A DNA stretch of 64,000 bases, from the NCBI GenBank assembly GCA_905182995.1, contig CAJJDP010000031.1, positions 253,725-317,724 on the forward strand, in the 5' to 3' direction. The notes below the pieces were generated by a model. It was not told the DNA's origin, made no database searches, and saw nothing but the letters and a program-made list of their open reading frames with translations. The DNA comes from Paramecium octaurelia (taxonomy: Eukaryota > Ciliophora > Oligohymenophorea > Peniculida > Parameciidae). Of this stretch, positions 50,701-62,700 are shown piece by piece. Within the stretch, counting starts at the first letter, position 1, and each line of letters opens with the position of its first letter. A program made the position numbers and the translations under genes.

Positions 50701-51375
50701 TCATAAATTAAGATTATCAATTATTATTCCCCTAAATAGAAACTTAAATTGAATAAATACCTTAGTATCCTTTTAATACGAGGACATTATTTTATTAGAG
50801 TCATGCATTTTCTTAATTTTTATGAGGGTACGTTTCTTTTCTAGAAGTATATCATTTTCTTATTGTAATTTATATAATTTATCTTAAGCTTTTGATTTAA
50901 CTCAAAAATAATTTTAATGCCATTTAATTAATTAATCTTTCTTATTTTTTTGACAATCTCTTTTAAATTTCGATTTTCCTAATTCAACATTTATATTTCT
51001 ACTTATTTTTCATATTTTGTTTTGAATAAAATTTTGAAGGACTTTCAGAAGGCTTTAAATGAGTTCTACTATTAGAATTATTATAGTTATTAACAGTTTG
51101 TAATACATTTTACTTTTAAAACAATTATTAAGGGATTCTTTTTTTTTGATATAAAATCAAGGCTTATTATATGAATTTTATCCAGTTGATAATTTTGAGA
51201 GATGTTCTTTCAATGAAGGTGCTGATAATTAGGATTCAGTTTATATAGATTTGTTTGATATTAATTTCTATTATAATTTAAGTCGATAGTAGTACTTTAT
51301 GATCTCAGTAATTCTATATAAAATTAGTTTTATTAACACTTCAACATTATGCCAAACCTTTTTTTTAAAATTCAT
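50701..51375 (-). CDS. K/Q-rich coiled-coil protein, one in-frame TGA
   Basis: Reads MNFKKKVWHNVEVLIKLI at the start, then a S/Q-rich part (TESQLSAPSLKEHLSK) up to YNKP at about 51166, where a TGA occurs and the same frame continues as FYIKKKESLNN. After that come an S/N-rich stretch, a 24-nt intron near 50970 and a 19-nt intron near 50880. The C-terminal coiled coil (KLYKLQQENDILLEKKRTL) ends at the TGA at 50701. Either the TGA is a base error, or the 5' part belongs to a separate short gene. No family recognised. Confidence 0.4.
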
Positions 51376-51859
51376 ATTAAAATTATGAATTTATAAGAGA
51401 ATTACTATATTTAAGAGAAGATTGTTGAGTATTAATCTTTATTAATAATAGCAAAACATAGTGATGGAAAGTTTGAGTTTATTTAAGAATAAAATCTCAT
51501 TAATATTTATAATTTGATATTTGGATTTAGAATGAAAATCATATTATCAACTGGAATATCTTAGAATACAATAATTAGTTTTATAAGATAAAAAATAATA
51601 AAAATTTAATAAATTTTAAGTTAATTTTCATTTTAGTCATCATTATTATATTTTATTTCACTATTAAATATTTAATTTGTTGAAATTAAGTTAATAGTAT
51701 AATAAATATTTCGATATCTATATAATTAATAACATCATATCATCTAGATTTAAGAATTAAGCCAATTATATAATCAGAGTGGCATTATTTATTTTTTTAA
51801 TTGTCTAAATATAATCTGAATACTGATTACATTCTTAAAATTAATTCAGAAATAATTCT
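51376..51859. other. divergent promoter region, nothing specific seen
   Basis: A+T-rich spacer between a minus-strand start and the CAND1 start. No frame, repeat or motif stood out. Confidence 0.4.
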
Positions 51860-54800
51860 ATGGGTTAAAAGAAAATTGAGGGTCTTATTAATGAGGCATT
51901 AAAAATCCTGACCCTGATATACAATTTATGAGAGCAGAGGAACTCACGAATGAGTTGACAATTCATTATGAAAAACAGGAATAGAATGAAAAGAATTAAA
52001 ATATTATTAATGAATGCTACAATGTATTTTATTAGCATTTATCATCTCAATATAGAGAAATATAAGGTATAGCAATCAATATATTATGTAAGGGAATGCA
52101 ATTAGATAATTTTAAAGGTTATTTCCATTGATGAGATAGTAAGAGGTGCAATCTATTGCATAAGAATTATTGAAGTCTTCAACTCAAGGTATGAATGATA
52201 CAAGAGAGAATTATCATATTTGCCTTTAAGAAATTGTGGAAAAGATTCCAATTAAAGTTTAGAGTTTATCTGAGGTTTAAGAAGGTATAATCAAAAGTAA
52301 ATGTGATCATAAGAATATTAGAATTAAGAAAATTAAAGGAACCTGTTAAGAAATTGTAAGTTTCCAATTAAATAGTCCATCAAAAGATTTAGTAGAATGT
52401 TGAAATCTAGGCTAAACTTCTAAAAATTATAAGTTAGATAATGTCAAGATGGCCATAGCTATTTCAGAAAGACTTTAGTGATTTGTTGTTGGATAATATA
52501 ACAAATTCGAATGAATTATCAATAAGAAAAAATTCGTGCGTATGTCTAGGTTATTTAGGACTATCTCTTAGCCAATAAAGCCTTAATGATTTAATCTAAA
52601 AAAGTAGACATTGAGAAATATATAGAAATATTACCACTAGTTAAAGAATTAAGATGTGATTAATAGAGTTTTGCAAAAATACTATATTTAAATTAAAGCT
52701 TGAATCATTTGACAAAAAGTTCTGGGAAATATTTTGAAAAAGATTTAGTTGAATAAATATTTGAGAGATACCATTTGATACATTATTTACTATCGAATTA
52801 TTATGCTCGAGCATTTGATTAAAAATTGATAGATTAAATTACACCATTGATTGACTTTAATCCTTTAGGAGTAGCAGCAATTGAAGATAATCCATATGAT
52901 GATGATTACTATATTGATGAAAGTATAGTTATTTAAAAATCATTAGCCTCTGATTCAACCTGGAGAGTCAGAAGATGTACATTATACATATTCTAGGAGT
53001 TCTTGAAGATTCAACCATAACAATATAAGGTAATATTATCAGCTCTATTTGGTCCAAATCAAATTATCATGAAAAGGATAAATGAAAAAAATTCTGAAAT
53101 CAAATTATCTATTGTTTAATTTTTGATTAGTTTAGTATAGGCATCTGCAATTACAAATGAGGAATTGAATCCAGAAGATGAACTCTAGTAAATTGTCATT
53201 ATTAAAGTAAAGATCAATTCCACCATCTATTTCCCTAATTGAATTAGTAAAATAACTATTGGATAAAGTAACATTGATCTTTAAGATGCTTTAAGAATAA
53301 TAATCCTTAAAATCAGAATCCACAAAATTATTATTAGCTATTGGTCAATATTTCCACTCTCAAATACAGATATCACATTTATGTTTCTCAAAAATTGTTG
53401 AAATCACCATTAATCAATTGTTGGTTCTTCTGTTAATTATTCTAATGAATAAAAAGTATTTCTCATGACTAAATTAGCTTGCCTCTATTTTAACCATGAA
53501 AAGTATACTTAAGATCACAGAATCAGCTGCATTTTAGGTACCCATTTTGAGCTAGATGGCCTAAATACTCATTGAAGCAGTCAATTAGAAATATATTAGA
53601 ATACAAGTAGAAGGATGTAATACCTTAGAAATACTAGTTGGTGTATTCAAATAGTATTATTAAGATCAATTTCAAGACTCATTGTCAAAAATTAAATGAA
53701 CTATAATTACCAAAAAATTTAGATTGATATTTTAGATTAAGAGGTTAAGTAAAGTCTTTTTCACTTGCTACTGGCTTGTTTAAATACTTTCCTTCCATAT
53801 TTACAAAAACAGAAGTCGAGTAATTAACTCAAACCACCTTGCTTAGATTATAGATCGAGGCTCTAACAAATAACATTATGTTACTAGTCTAATACTTCAA
53901 GAATCTCAACGATCATAAGACATTAATTTCAAATATAGCCAATCAACTTTAGAAAAATGACAAAGCTTAAACATATTTAGCATTAATTATTTAATTCAGA
54001 ATAACAAAATTGAGCAAAACTAGCAGCTGATATTTTTTAAGCAAATTCAAGTAAATTACAACAGAAAACTACGATTTATAAATCTAAACACTTTAGGTAT
54101 TAATTAAAGTTACTCATATTAAATTACCTGATTAACTTATAAAAGAGACTGTTAAAATTGGATTGTAGCAAACAAAAATAAAACCTGAAATTGTAGAGTT
54201 CTTTAATTTGGTCAATCAAAAAAATTTAGTTGAATAAGAATCACTAGATAATTAGGAAAAGAAGAATTGTATCCTGCTGGATAAATATACTGTTCAATAT
54301 TAAAAAATGTACCTGGATCACTCAGTTCTTTATATTCTTCATTAACAACTAACAGATAATTAAAATTAGGTAAGATTTTTACATAAATATCAAAAAGACC
54401 AAAAGTTCCTAGATATATTATGTTAATTAATTAAAGATAACTAGGATTCAGATTTAGCTGCTTTTGTAATTGGATCAGCTGTTTCTGACTTTTAATAAAT
54501 AAAAAAGTTGATCGATTAAATCCTAATTAATATTAATTTTATCAAGCTTCAAAAGAATTTACTGAAATATGTGGTGACATATAAGGTGGTTTCTTCAAAT
54601 AGAATTATCCATAACTAGAACAACTGTTATTTTAGAGTATCTAAAGTACATCTTAAGCTGTCAGATATTCTTGTATTCAAAGTCTGAAGTATACCCATCA
54701 ATGGACCAACAAATCTCAAATACAATTAGAAATGCTTAAAAAGAAAAAGATATTCAAATACTGACAGGAATTATAAAAGTAATTACTTAAAATATTTAAT

Positions 54801-55343
54801 ATATTAAATTAAATAATTTGATTTAATATTAAACTTTTTGTCTAAGAAGGTATGAAGTAAAAGAATTAAATTTCGGTATTTTGTTGAAGAAAGACAAGGA
54901 CTTATGATCTCTTTCATTCGATTTATTAGAATCATTCTTATCAATATAAAATCTAGAGTTGAAACCTATTGTAGTTGAAGTCTTTGAAAAATTTTGTAAC
55001 ATATATCATATTTATATTCTAACTGAGGATAAATACGAAGAAACCAGAATCCCTAGATTAAGAATTATTTAGAATATCATTAAATCAAACGCTCTTGAAT
55101 TAGCACCCTATTAAGAGATTTTGCTAAAACCCTTTGAGTCTATTCTTAAAACATTGCAATAATAATTACAAAAATAAGATTAAGTAAGATATAATTAAAT
55201 ATTATTAGAATCTTGATAAGGAAAAAGAGAAATTTAGATTAATAATCTGCATTCTATAAGGATTAAGATTAAATTCAAAAGAAGTTGATTCATTTTGTGG
55301 AAAGAATTTAATAGAATAAATCTTAAAGTCTGTAGGTTAATGA
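51860..55343 (+). CDS. CAND1/TIP120-like cullin exchange factor, frame disturbed
   Basis: About 1,120 codons of HEAT-repeat solenoid following the order of CAND1: NPDPDIQFMRAEELTNEL at the N-terminus, the acidic YDDDYYID loop followed by STWRVRRCTLYIFQEFL (animal form: MSWKVRRAAAKCLDAVV), then LLAIGQYFHSQ, FELDGLNTH, and the end KQDQNLDKEKEKFRLIIC. CAND1 binds non-neddylated cullin-RBX1 and exchanges substrate receptors. Several introns fit (20-26 nt). However, the frame breaks at an A5 run near 51903, an A6 run near 52600, near 53400 and near 53805, and a TGA interrupts the C-terminal part near 54909. It is a real gene read with base errors, or a young pseudogene. Confidence 0.75.
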
Positions 55344-55410
55344 GAGTTTAAATGTTATAATAATAATGAACTAGTCAAATAGATTATTTTTAGTTAGTAA
55401 TGCATTAATA

Positions 55411-56302
55411 TCATTAATCATCCCATGCTATCCGTTTACCTTTACTCCAAAGTCCATATTTCCCTTTTTTGTTCATATAAAAGCATCCTCTGCCATGCTA
55501 CTTACCATTCTCCCACTCGCCTTCATATCTTCTACCATCTCCCCAATCATAAATGCCATAACCCTTATTTTTAATCAATTGAAAATGATACATGCTTTTT
55601 ATCGTTTAGATATTATCCTTCATACTTTCTTCCATCTTGCCACGTGTATATACCTCTACCATTCATATTACCAAAATAAAAATCTCCCTCATATCTTCTT
55701 CCATCTGTCCAAATTAAAATTCCCCTTCCTGATATTTTATTTTGATCCCAATCTCCTTCATATTTTTGACCATTACTCCATTGATATTTACCTTTTCCAT
55801 GCTTTAATGAATTCTGATAATATCCTTCATACAAAGATCCATCAGGCCATAATTCAATACCATATCCTTGTTACTTGTCATTAAACCATTCTCCTTCATA
55901 TTTGGGACCATCAATATGTTTATAGACTCCATATCCATTCGACATATCATTTTCCCATTCTCCTTCATAAATATCCCCATTAATGTGAGTAAATTTACCT
56001 CTTCCATGTGCTTTATTATGTTTCCATTCACCCTCATATTTTGCACCATCTGGCCAAATCTATATTCCATATCCATCTCTTGAGTTTCCTCTCCATTCAC
56101 CAGTATAAGTAGCTCCTCCAGAAAATCTAAATATTGGAATTCAATACATATAAGTAGGTTTTTCAACCCTAGCTTAATCATCGTGATTTATTGAGATTCC
56201 ACTTTCAACTGTTTCAGTTTCAAATGCATAAAGTATTTTTTAATCATCAACATTACGCCTTGCTATATAACCCCTCCAATGTTTTTAGATTACAGTTGCC
56301 AT
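55411..56302 (-). CDS. IQ-motif and MORN-repeat protein
   Basis: About 280 residues. The N-terminus (MATVIQKHWRGYIARRN) is an IQ calmodulin-binding motif. After a short acidic linker come about nine MORN repeats of the form YEGEWxNxxxxGxGxYxWxDGxx (for example KYEGEWKHNKAHGRGKF and RRYEGDFYFGNMNGRGIY). Introns of 21 nt (near 56135) and 28 nt (near 55590) are well supported, because they restore repeat spacing. MORN repeats bind lipids or dimerise. In ciliates and Toxoplasma, MORN proteins organise the cortex, basal bodies and division ring, and IQ+MORN pairs occur in ciliary radial-spoke proteins. Convergent with CAND1. Confidence 0.92.
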
Positions 56303-56503
56303 TTTATTTTTTAACATCCATTTTTTTTCAGTTTTAGAACCAGTTGTTTGGATTGATAGACATTCCTAATTAATATTTAAATTACTTATATTTCATATGC
56401 TTTCTTATCACAATTGCAAGAACAATGAGAACCCATTTAAATATATAATTATATTTGACATTTCTTAATTTTGAACAATTTATTTTAATAAAATATAACG
56501 ATT

Positions 56504-57649
56504 ATGTTAGCTGACAAAACTAGTGCCTATGTGAATTAAAGCTCAGTTTAATCTAAACAGCCAAGTAAAAGAGTGGTAATAGATTCTAATAATCCTAGCA
56601 ACTTGATATTTAATATGTAGCACAAACTTTCGAAAAAACATAATCCATTAATAATCTTTAAGATATGTTCCCAGATAATCAATCCACTGAATTAAGAAAT
56701 TCTATGACAAATGAGGAAAGTGAAATTGAAAAATTATCTTAAGCATATGCAGATAAATACTATTATGAGATGAAATTCGAGTAATATTAGAATTTGCTAA
56801 CATAATAATAAGGCACAATTACGAAATTGCTTAATGAGAAAAAGGATTTGCTTGCCCGACTTGAATCTGCTAAAAGCAATGAAAAAGAAATCAGTTTATT
56901 GTAATAATTGGAAGTCAAATTTATTGAAAGTCAAAAAGAAAAATAATAGTTATAAATAGAGTGTTAATAATATAAATATTAAGTTGAATAATTACTCATC
57001 GCTAATAATGAATTATAATAGTCGTTTCAATCCTTACATAATTAATTTGTTGAATATAAAGACAAATAGGATAAATATTCAATTAAATAGCAAGAATTGA
57101 TTGCCAAATTAACTGATGATATTACAAATCAAAAATATTTAAAAGAAATTCATTCTCAAATGTCAACTATAAAACTATAAAATAATCAACTTTCCGAATA
57201 ATTGACTTAATAAGAACTCAATTTTTAAATCAAACTCACAGAAATACAAGAAAAATATGTTATCTAAAGTAATGAATTGACATAAGACTGTGAATCTTAA
57301 ATTGAATAAAAGGAAGAAGAGTTGCATTTGTTAAAAATTGCACTTGAAAAATAAAAGTCAGATACCCAAAAATTACTAAATGAAAACCTTTTGTTATAAA
57401 ATAAAATTTCAGAATTGAATTAGAAGTATATTATTAATATTTATTATTAATAGCTATTAAGATGATATATAGGCTTAAGCTTCACTACTCTCTGAATAAG
57501 TGGCAGAGTATAAGATAGTAATATAGAATCTAGAAAATTAATTATACCAAATGAACTAAGAAATTAAATAACGAGACAGATCTTCTTCAAAAGACAGTAT
57601 GATAAATTCAAGATTGATTTCGAATTATATTAGCAGATATAAGCAATGA
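56504..57649 (+). CDS. long coiled-coil protein
   Basis: About 365 residues with a 23-nt intron near 56576 and a 28-nt intron near 57429. After a S/Q-rich N-terminus of some 40 residues nearly all of the chain is coiled coil: SEIEKLSQAYADKYYYEMKF, then heptads rich in L, Q, E and K through TEIQEKYVIQSNELTQ to VAEYKIVIQNLENQL. The end is S/R-rich (RDRSSSKDSMINSR). No motor, kinase or other domain. Likely a filament or basal-body component, judged from composition only. Confidence 0.75.
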
Positions 57650-57790
57650 AAATGGAATATTATTTATTGATATTTTATGTTTTCAATATCAATATATATA
57701 AAACTCAAAGTCAGTCATGATTATATTCACTCTAACAAATAATAATTAAGGATTTTCAAAGAATTTTTTTGGTATTAATTATTTAATACT

Positions 57791-58764
57791 ATGGATATCT
57801 ACTTTAATGGTTAGCTAATTTAGGTGCCTGAAAACTTGACCTTCTATTAACTATTTTAGTATTCTGGCCTTCCTGGGAATATTAGCGAGAAATATTGGCA
57901 ACGAAATGGTTAGACTATGTTAGTAAATTAAAATTCATTTGTAAAAGATCTTGTCTAACCTTATAATTACCTATAAATTATAGTAAATTTAAAATGTATG
58001 TTTAGGATAAGCAATAAAAGACAATATAAACTTTCAATTAGCAATAAGCTAACATTGGAAACCAGAATTTTATGAATAATAATAATTAAGGTAATGTGCA
58101 ATAGAAAAGTGTGCCTTTATAATTTTAAAATACCGCAACTCCCTAATTTGTAATACAATAGGGGTCATTCCAACCTCAGATTTAAATTAAATAAGGTAAT
58201 TAATAATAATATGATATACAATAGGCTCATAAAACCCACAATCGCCTTATTACAGTATATAATCTTTGAACTAAAATTTATCATCTTAAATAATTAATCA
58301 AAACTCAATGTAGAATACTCACAATGATGATATTTTCAAAACAGTATAGGATTCTAATTCAAAAGAGGAAGATATATTTTCAACAGAATATTAATATTCA
58401 AATTACGAAACAGATAGATAGAATTATCTGAGAAATAAAGGAATTTCTCCTGGAATTAAATTGTATGTATACTAAATAATATAGTTTGCAATAACAAAAA
58501 GATGGTTATAAGTTTTCTTTAGATAATTATGGTGATGATCTGATAATTGAAAAATTGGATTAATCATTTTATCTAAAATTAAACTCTTAATTCTCCCTAT
58601 ACTAAGTCAGATAATTTAACATTGCTGATAAGAAACAAAGATTTGAGAGCAGCATCATATTAGATCTCAATTGTACTAGGGTTTCTTGGATACAAGATTT
58701 GGAAATATTGGCTGTTCAATTCAACACAGGGAAGATAATTGCCATATAACTATGTATGGAATGA
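57791..58764 (+). CDS. N/Q-rich protein with ordered C-terminal domain
   Basis: About 295 residues with introns of 23 nt (near 57980), 29 nt (near 58196) and 22 nt (near 58465). A short N-terminal block (MDIYFNGQLIQVPENLTFYQ) is followed by 120 residues of low complexity with many Q and N, then an acidic S/D/E part. The last 110 residues look folded (DGYKFSLDNYGDDLIIEKLDQ ... FESSIILDLNCTRVSWIQDLEI LAVQF), ending ICME-like QLCME. No known domain. The intron in the Q-rich part rests on frame choice alone. Confidence 0.6.
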
Positions 58765-58854
58765 AATGATAATAAAATAAAATATAAATATGAATTAATT
58801 TAAAATTCGATTCCAAGACTTCAATCATTCAAAATTTAATAATTTATTATAACA

Positions 58855-59743
58855 ATGAGTATTTGTAGAAGGAGTGCTGCCTTAATTTTGATCAGGGATG
58901 ATTTTAATGTCCTACTGTTAAAAAGGAACAATGATCTCTCATTTGGAGGTTCATTTGCTTTTCCTGGAGGAGTCTTAGAAGAAACAGATTATAAATTAGC
59001 ATAGACAGATTCATAATTAATTCAACAAAGCCATTTGAAATATTATTGCCATCAAACTCATTCATGGTATGATTCATCATTAATTGCTGCTATTAGAGAA
59101 ACTACTGAAGAAACTAATATTCAATTAGATTATAAATAATTATATTCACAAATTAAACCATTTATGAGAATAATTACACCTCAAATGATGAAAAAAAGAT
59201 ATGACACTTAGTTTTTTATTTTAAATTTAAACAATTATGAAGTATTAAATATCAATAAGAATGAAAGTATAAGCTATGAATGGAATACTCCAGTTGGATT
59301 TTTAGAAAAATTTATTACAAATTAGATAAGTTTATTTCCACCAATATTCTTACAATTATTAATACTTAAATAATTAGGAAGTTATAAAAATATTCTCGCT
59401 TATATTGATTCTGGTGATTTATTAAAACATACTTATCCTCATATCTTCTAATTCAGTAAATATCAATTAATATATTTTATTAGCTAAAAAAGGAATTCTT
59501 AATTATCCAGATCCAAACTACGATTTATAAAAGCTGTAAGAATCTGAGCAAACAGAATATTTAAAAAATGAAATCAAAGGCAAATATAATCAATCGGAAA
59601 GATCAGATTTTAGATTTGAATTAGAGGGTAATTTATAAAGACTGATTGGACATATAGGAAAGTTTCAGAATTCGCCATTAACTTTGTTGAATGGTGAAGT
59701 TGTTAGAGATGGTTAAATTATGTAAAACAAGCCAAAATTATGA
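58855..59743 (+). CDS. Nudix hydrolase, NUDT19-like
   Basis: 286 residues with one 28-nt intron near 59455. The N-terminus (SICRRSAALILIRDDFNVLLLKR) and SFAFPGGVLEETD begin a Nudix fold. The Nudix box is split: GG and E of FPGGVLEE, then after an insertion of about 40 residues AAIRETTEETNI, giving the RE-x2-EE metal-binding core. This insertion is the mark of the NUDT19/RP2 branch, which hydrolyses coenzyme A esters in peroxisomes or mitochondria. The C-terminus (QNKPKL) ends in a possible weak PTS1-like KL, but not a canonical SKL. The enzyme looks complete. Confidence 0.85.
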
Positions 59744-59790
59744 GATTAAATATCAAATATATTAATTAAATAGATTTTGTATTTTTATAA

Positions 59791-62700
59791 TCACTAAAAT
59801 TGGAAAGTCTATTAAGTTTTTGGTTTTGATTATCTTTATACACTGCTTGAATTCATATTCATTCTATTATTGTCTCTTAATACATCATGTTATACAGCAG
59901 GACTTTATGCTTTAGTTTAACTTTAAGGATTATCCTTTTAAACAGCATAGAATTTTTATTTCATAACTAGTAAATCTTTTTCCATGGTTTAATATTTAAG
60001 ATTTTTTCCTTCTTAATCTTTATTCCTCTATTAAATTTCTTATTTGCAATCCTAGTCATTATACATGATTCTTACAATTAATTCTTAAATAAGTAATTAT
60101 ACAGATTAGATGATCTTGTCTCCATCACTACCCTTTATAGAAAATCTATTTTTAACCCCACTTAAATTTAAAATTTAGTTAAGTTTAGTCATCTCATTAT
60201 TGAGTCTCTAATTTTCAACCATCAATTTTTACTATAAAATTAAACATCATACATACCAGATCTAATTTAGATGACTAAATATCTGAGTCAGTGTTTTTTC
60301 TATTCTATTATTATTACTATAATAATTTATTTTTTTCTTCTATTTCTTTTTGCAATTATTCTGATAAGTATAGTTTTTCTTATTTCAAACAAGAATTTTC
60401 TTATTTTATTGTATTTAAATATCTTATTTTTTATGATGGGTTATTATGACCTCCAAGTTAGGCAATATCTTTTTACATTTCTTCTATTTATTTATACAAC
60501 ATAGATCTCTCATTATTTGATTTGGTTAACTTTTCATGTTATTCTTATAATTCTTTCTTTAACTTTCCAATCTCATCCTCTAAAGTATGCATTTATCTTA
60601 ATGCTTAATCCTTCTAATCTTTCATTTGTTCATTTTCATCTTCTCTTTCTTGATTTTAAGACTTTAAATATAATACAGTAAAATTACTAATATTGCATTG
60701 TGTTCCGCCTCTAACTTTAGGTATTGATCCTTAATATCATTAATTTCCTTTTCTTATTATTTACAAAATTCCTTAGCTCGATCATGAACGTTCTTTAATG
60801 TTTCTTCATTTTACAAGAGTGCTGTCTCTAATTATACTATAATCTTTAATTAATAACAATTTATACTTATTATTTTTTGTCAATCTTCTATTTTAATTCA
60901 TTGTTTTCTTTTGTAACTTTATCAGCAATATGACTATATTGTTCTCTTATTTATGATTCTTATTTCATTTAAGATTCTAATCTAGTAAATTGTTCTTTTA
61001 AGAGATTATATTTTTCTTATTATTCATTAAATTAAATGCTTTATTAATCATTTTACTTCTAGACTGATTAATATTTATGAGCATTTTCTTGGATTTAATG
61101 ACTATTTTCTTCTAATTAGCTTTTCAATTGATTGTTGGCATTCTCAAGACCTTAAATAATTTTCTATTAATCAATATATATATTTACAGTAAATTTATTT
61201 TAGTCAGATTTTAATTTATCCTTTAATTATTAGATATCCTTTTGAGTTTAATGATTTAATTCTTCTTTAGTTTCAAATGCGCACTATAATCCATTTACTT
61301 ATTTATTTAATTATTCAATAATCAAATCCTTTTATTATAATTGCTTTTGATGAATGTCTAATTGATCTACCAACTCTTAAACTTCTTTTTTATGTTAATC
61401 TTCACTCTTTTTTAGATGTAGAGAATATTATTTAATTTCTAATTCAAGTTATTTAGTTAACTTTTTAACAGCAGATTTACTTTCATCAACTTGAGTTTAT
61501 TTTTAATCCAACTCCATTCTCATCTAATCTATTTCCTCATGTTATGATTCAATATGTTGATTCAATTATTATATTTCTTTTTTCAATAATAAGTTATCTT
61601 TAGTCGTAAGGTCTAACTATTGTTATAAATTAGCATTGAGATGATTTAATTATAACTTTAATTGATCTATTTACTGTTCTCTTAATTGTAAATCATTAAA
61701 AGTAACATTCAATTTTTATTCGAGTTTGTGAATATCTTTTTATTTATCATTTATTTAGATTTTTAATATGTTGTTATCTATTTCCATTTAATCTGTTTCT
61801 TTTTTCCAAATTTCAGAGCTCTTATCAAGAATCTAATTTTATTTACTTATTTCTTATTGCAAAAACTCAATTTCTTATTCTTTCTCAATTAGCTTATTAT
61901 TCAAACATTAAACTTGAGTTTATAAATAGTTATTTTCATTTTATGATTCGTGCTATTATTGTTCTAATTGACATATAGTTTATTTAAATTTATTGGATTC
62001 ACATTCAATTTCCTTAATTTTATCATTCAGATTAATTTTTTCAATAGTCAATTATTCTATTGTTCTCATTTTTATTTATAATTTTTATGTCATATCTTGC
62101 AATTTACCTTATTATTAAATTTCCATTGTATTCCTACTTTGTAAATTCTCATTTTCTATTGAGTTTATTTTTTATTGTAACTGTTGTATTTCTTTTGTCT
62201 AACTCTCTAATTTGGACTTATTTTACAGCATATCTCGTTTCAATTCGGAATTAACTTAGTCCTTTTGTTCCATCCTAGCCTACAAAGAGAGGTAGAGTTC
62301 ATGAACTTGATTATAATGATCCGATGTTTCTTGAATTACAGCCTGCTTACTTTCTAATTGCTTTTACAATAAGTCTATGCTGGACTTTTACTCTTTTTGA
62401 ATTTCTTCAAACTCATTTTTCTATCTTTCAAGTATGCTTTGTAAATGTAGAGCTCTTTATGTCTCATTTTGTATTTTTTAATTTAACAACTAAAAATAAG
62501 CCTAAAAAATTACATGAGTTTGAAATTCTTACTAAGATTATGTTTCTGCGTTATAAGTTTCTCTTTCCTTAATTATACAATTCAAGGAGAGAATCTAAAT
62601 TATAAATACAAAATACTTCTTGATTCAATTTATTTATCTCGCAATTCTGTTTTGTATTTAACTAAGAAAATAGCAGCTCAAAAACATTCTTCTACTGTTT

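Noticed and set aside
55495-56083. Hydrophobic plus-strand ORFs opposite the MORN gene
   Set aside because: They mirror the regular GGA/TAT/GAA codons of MORN repeats and end arbitrarily.
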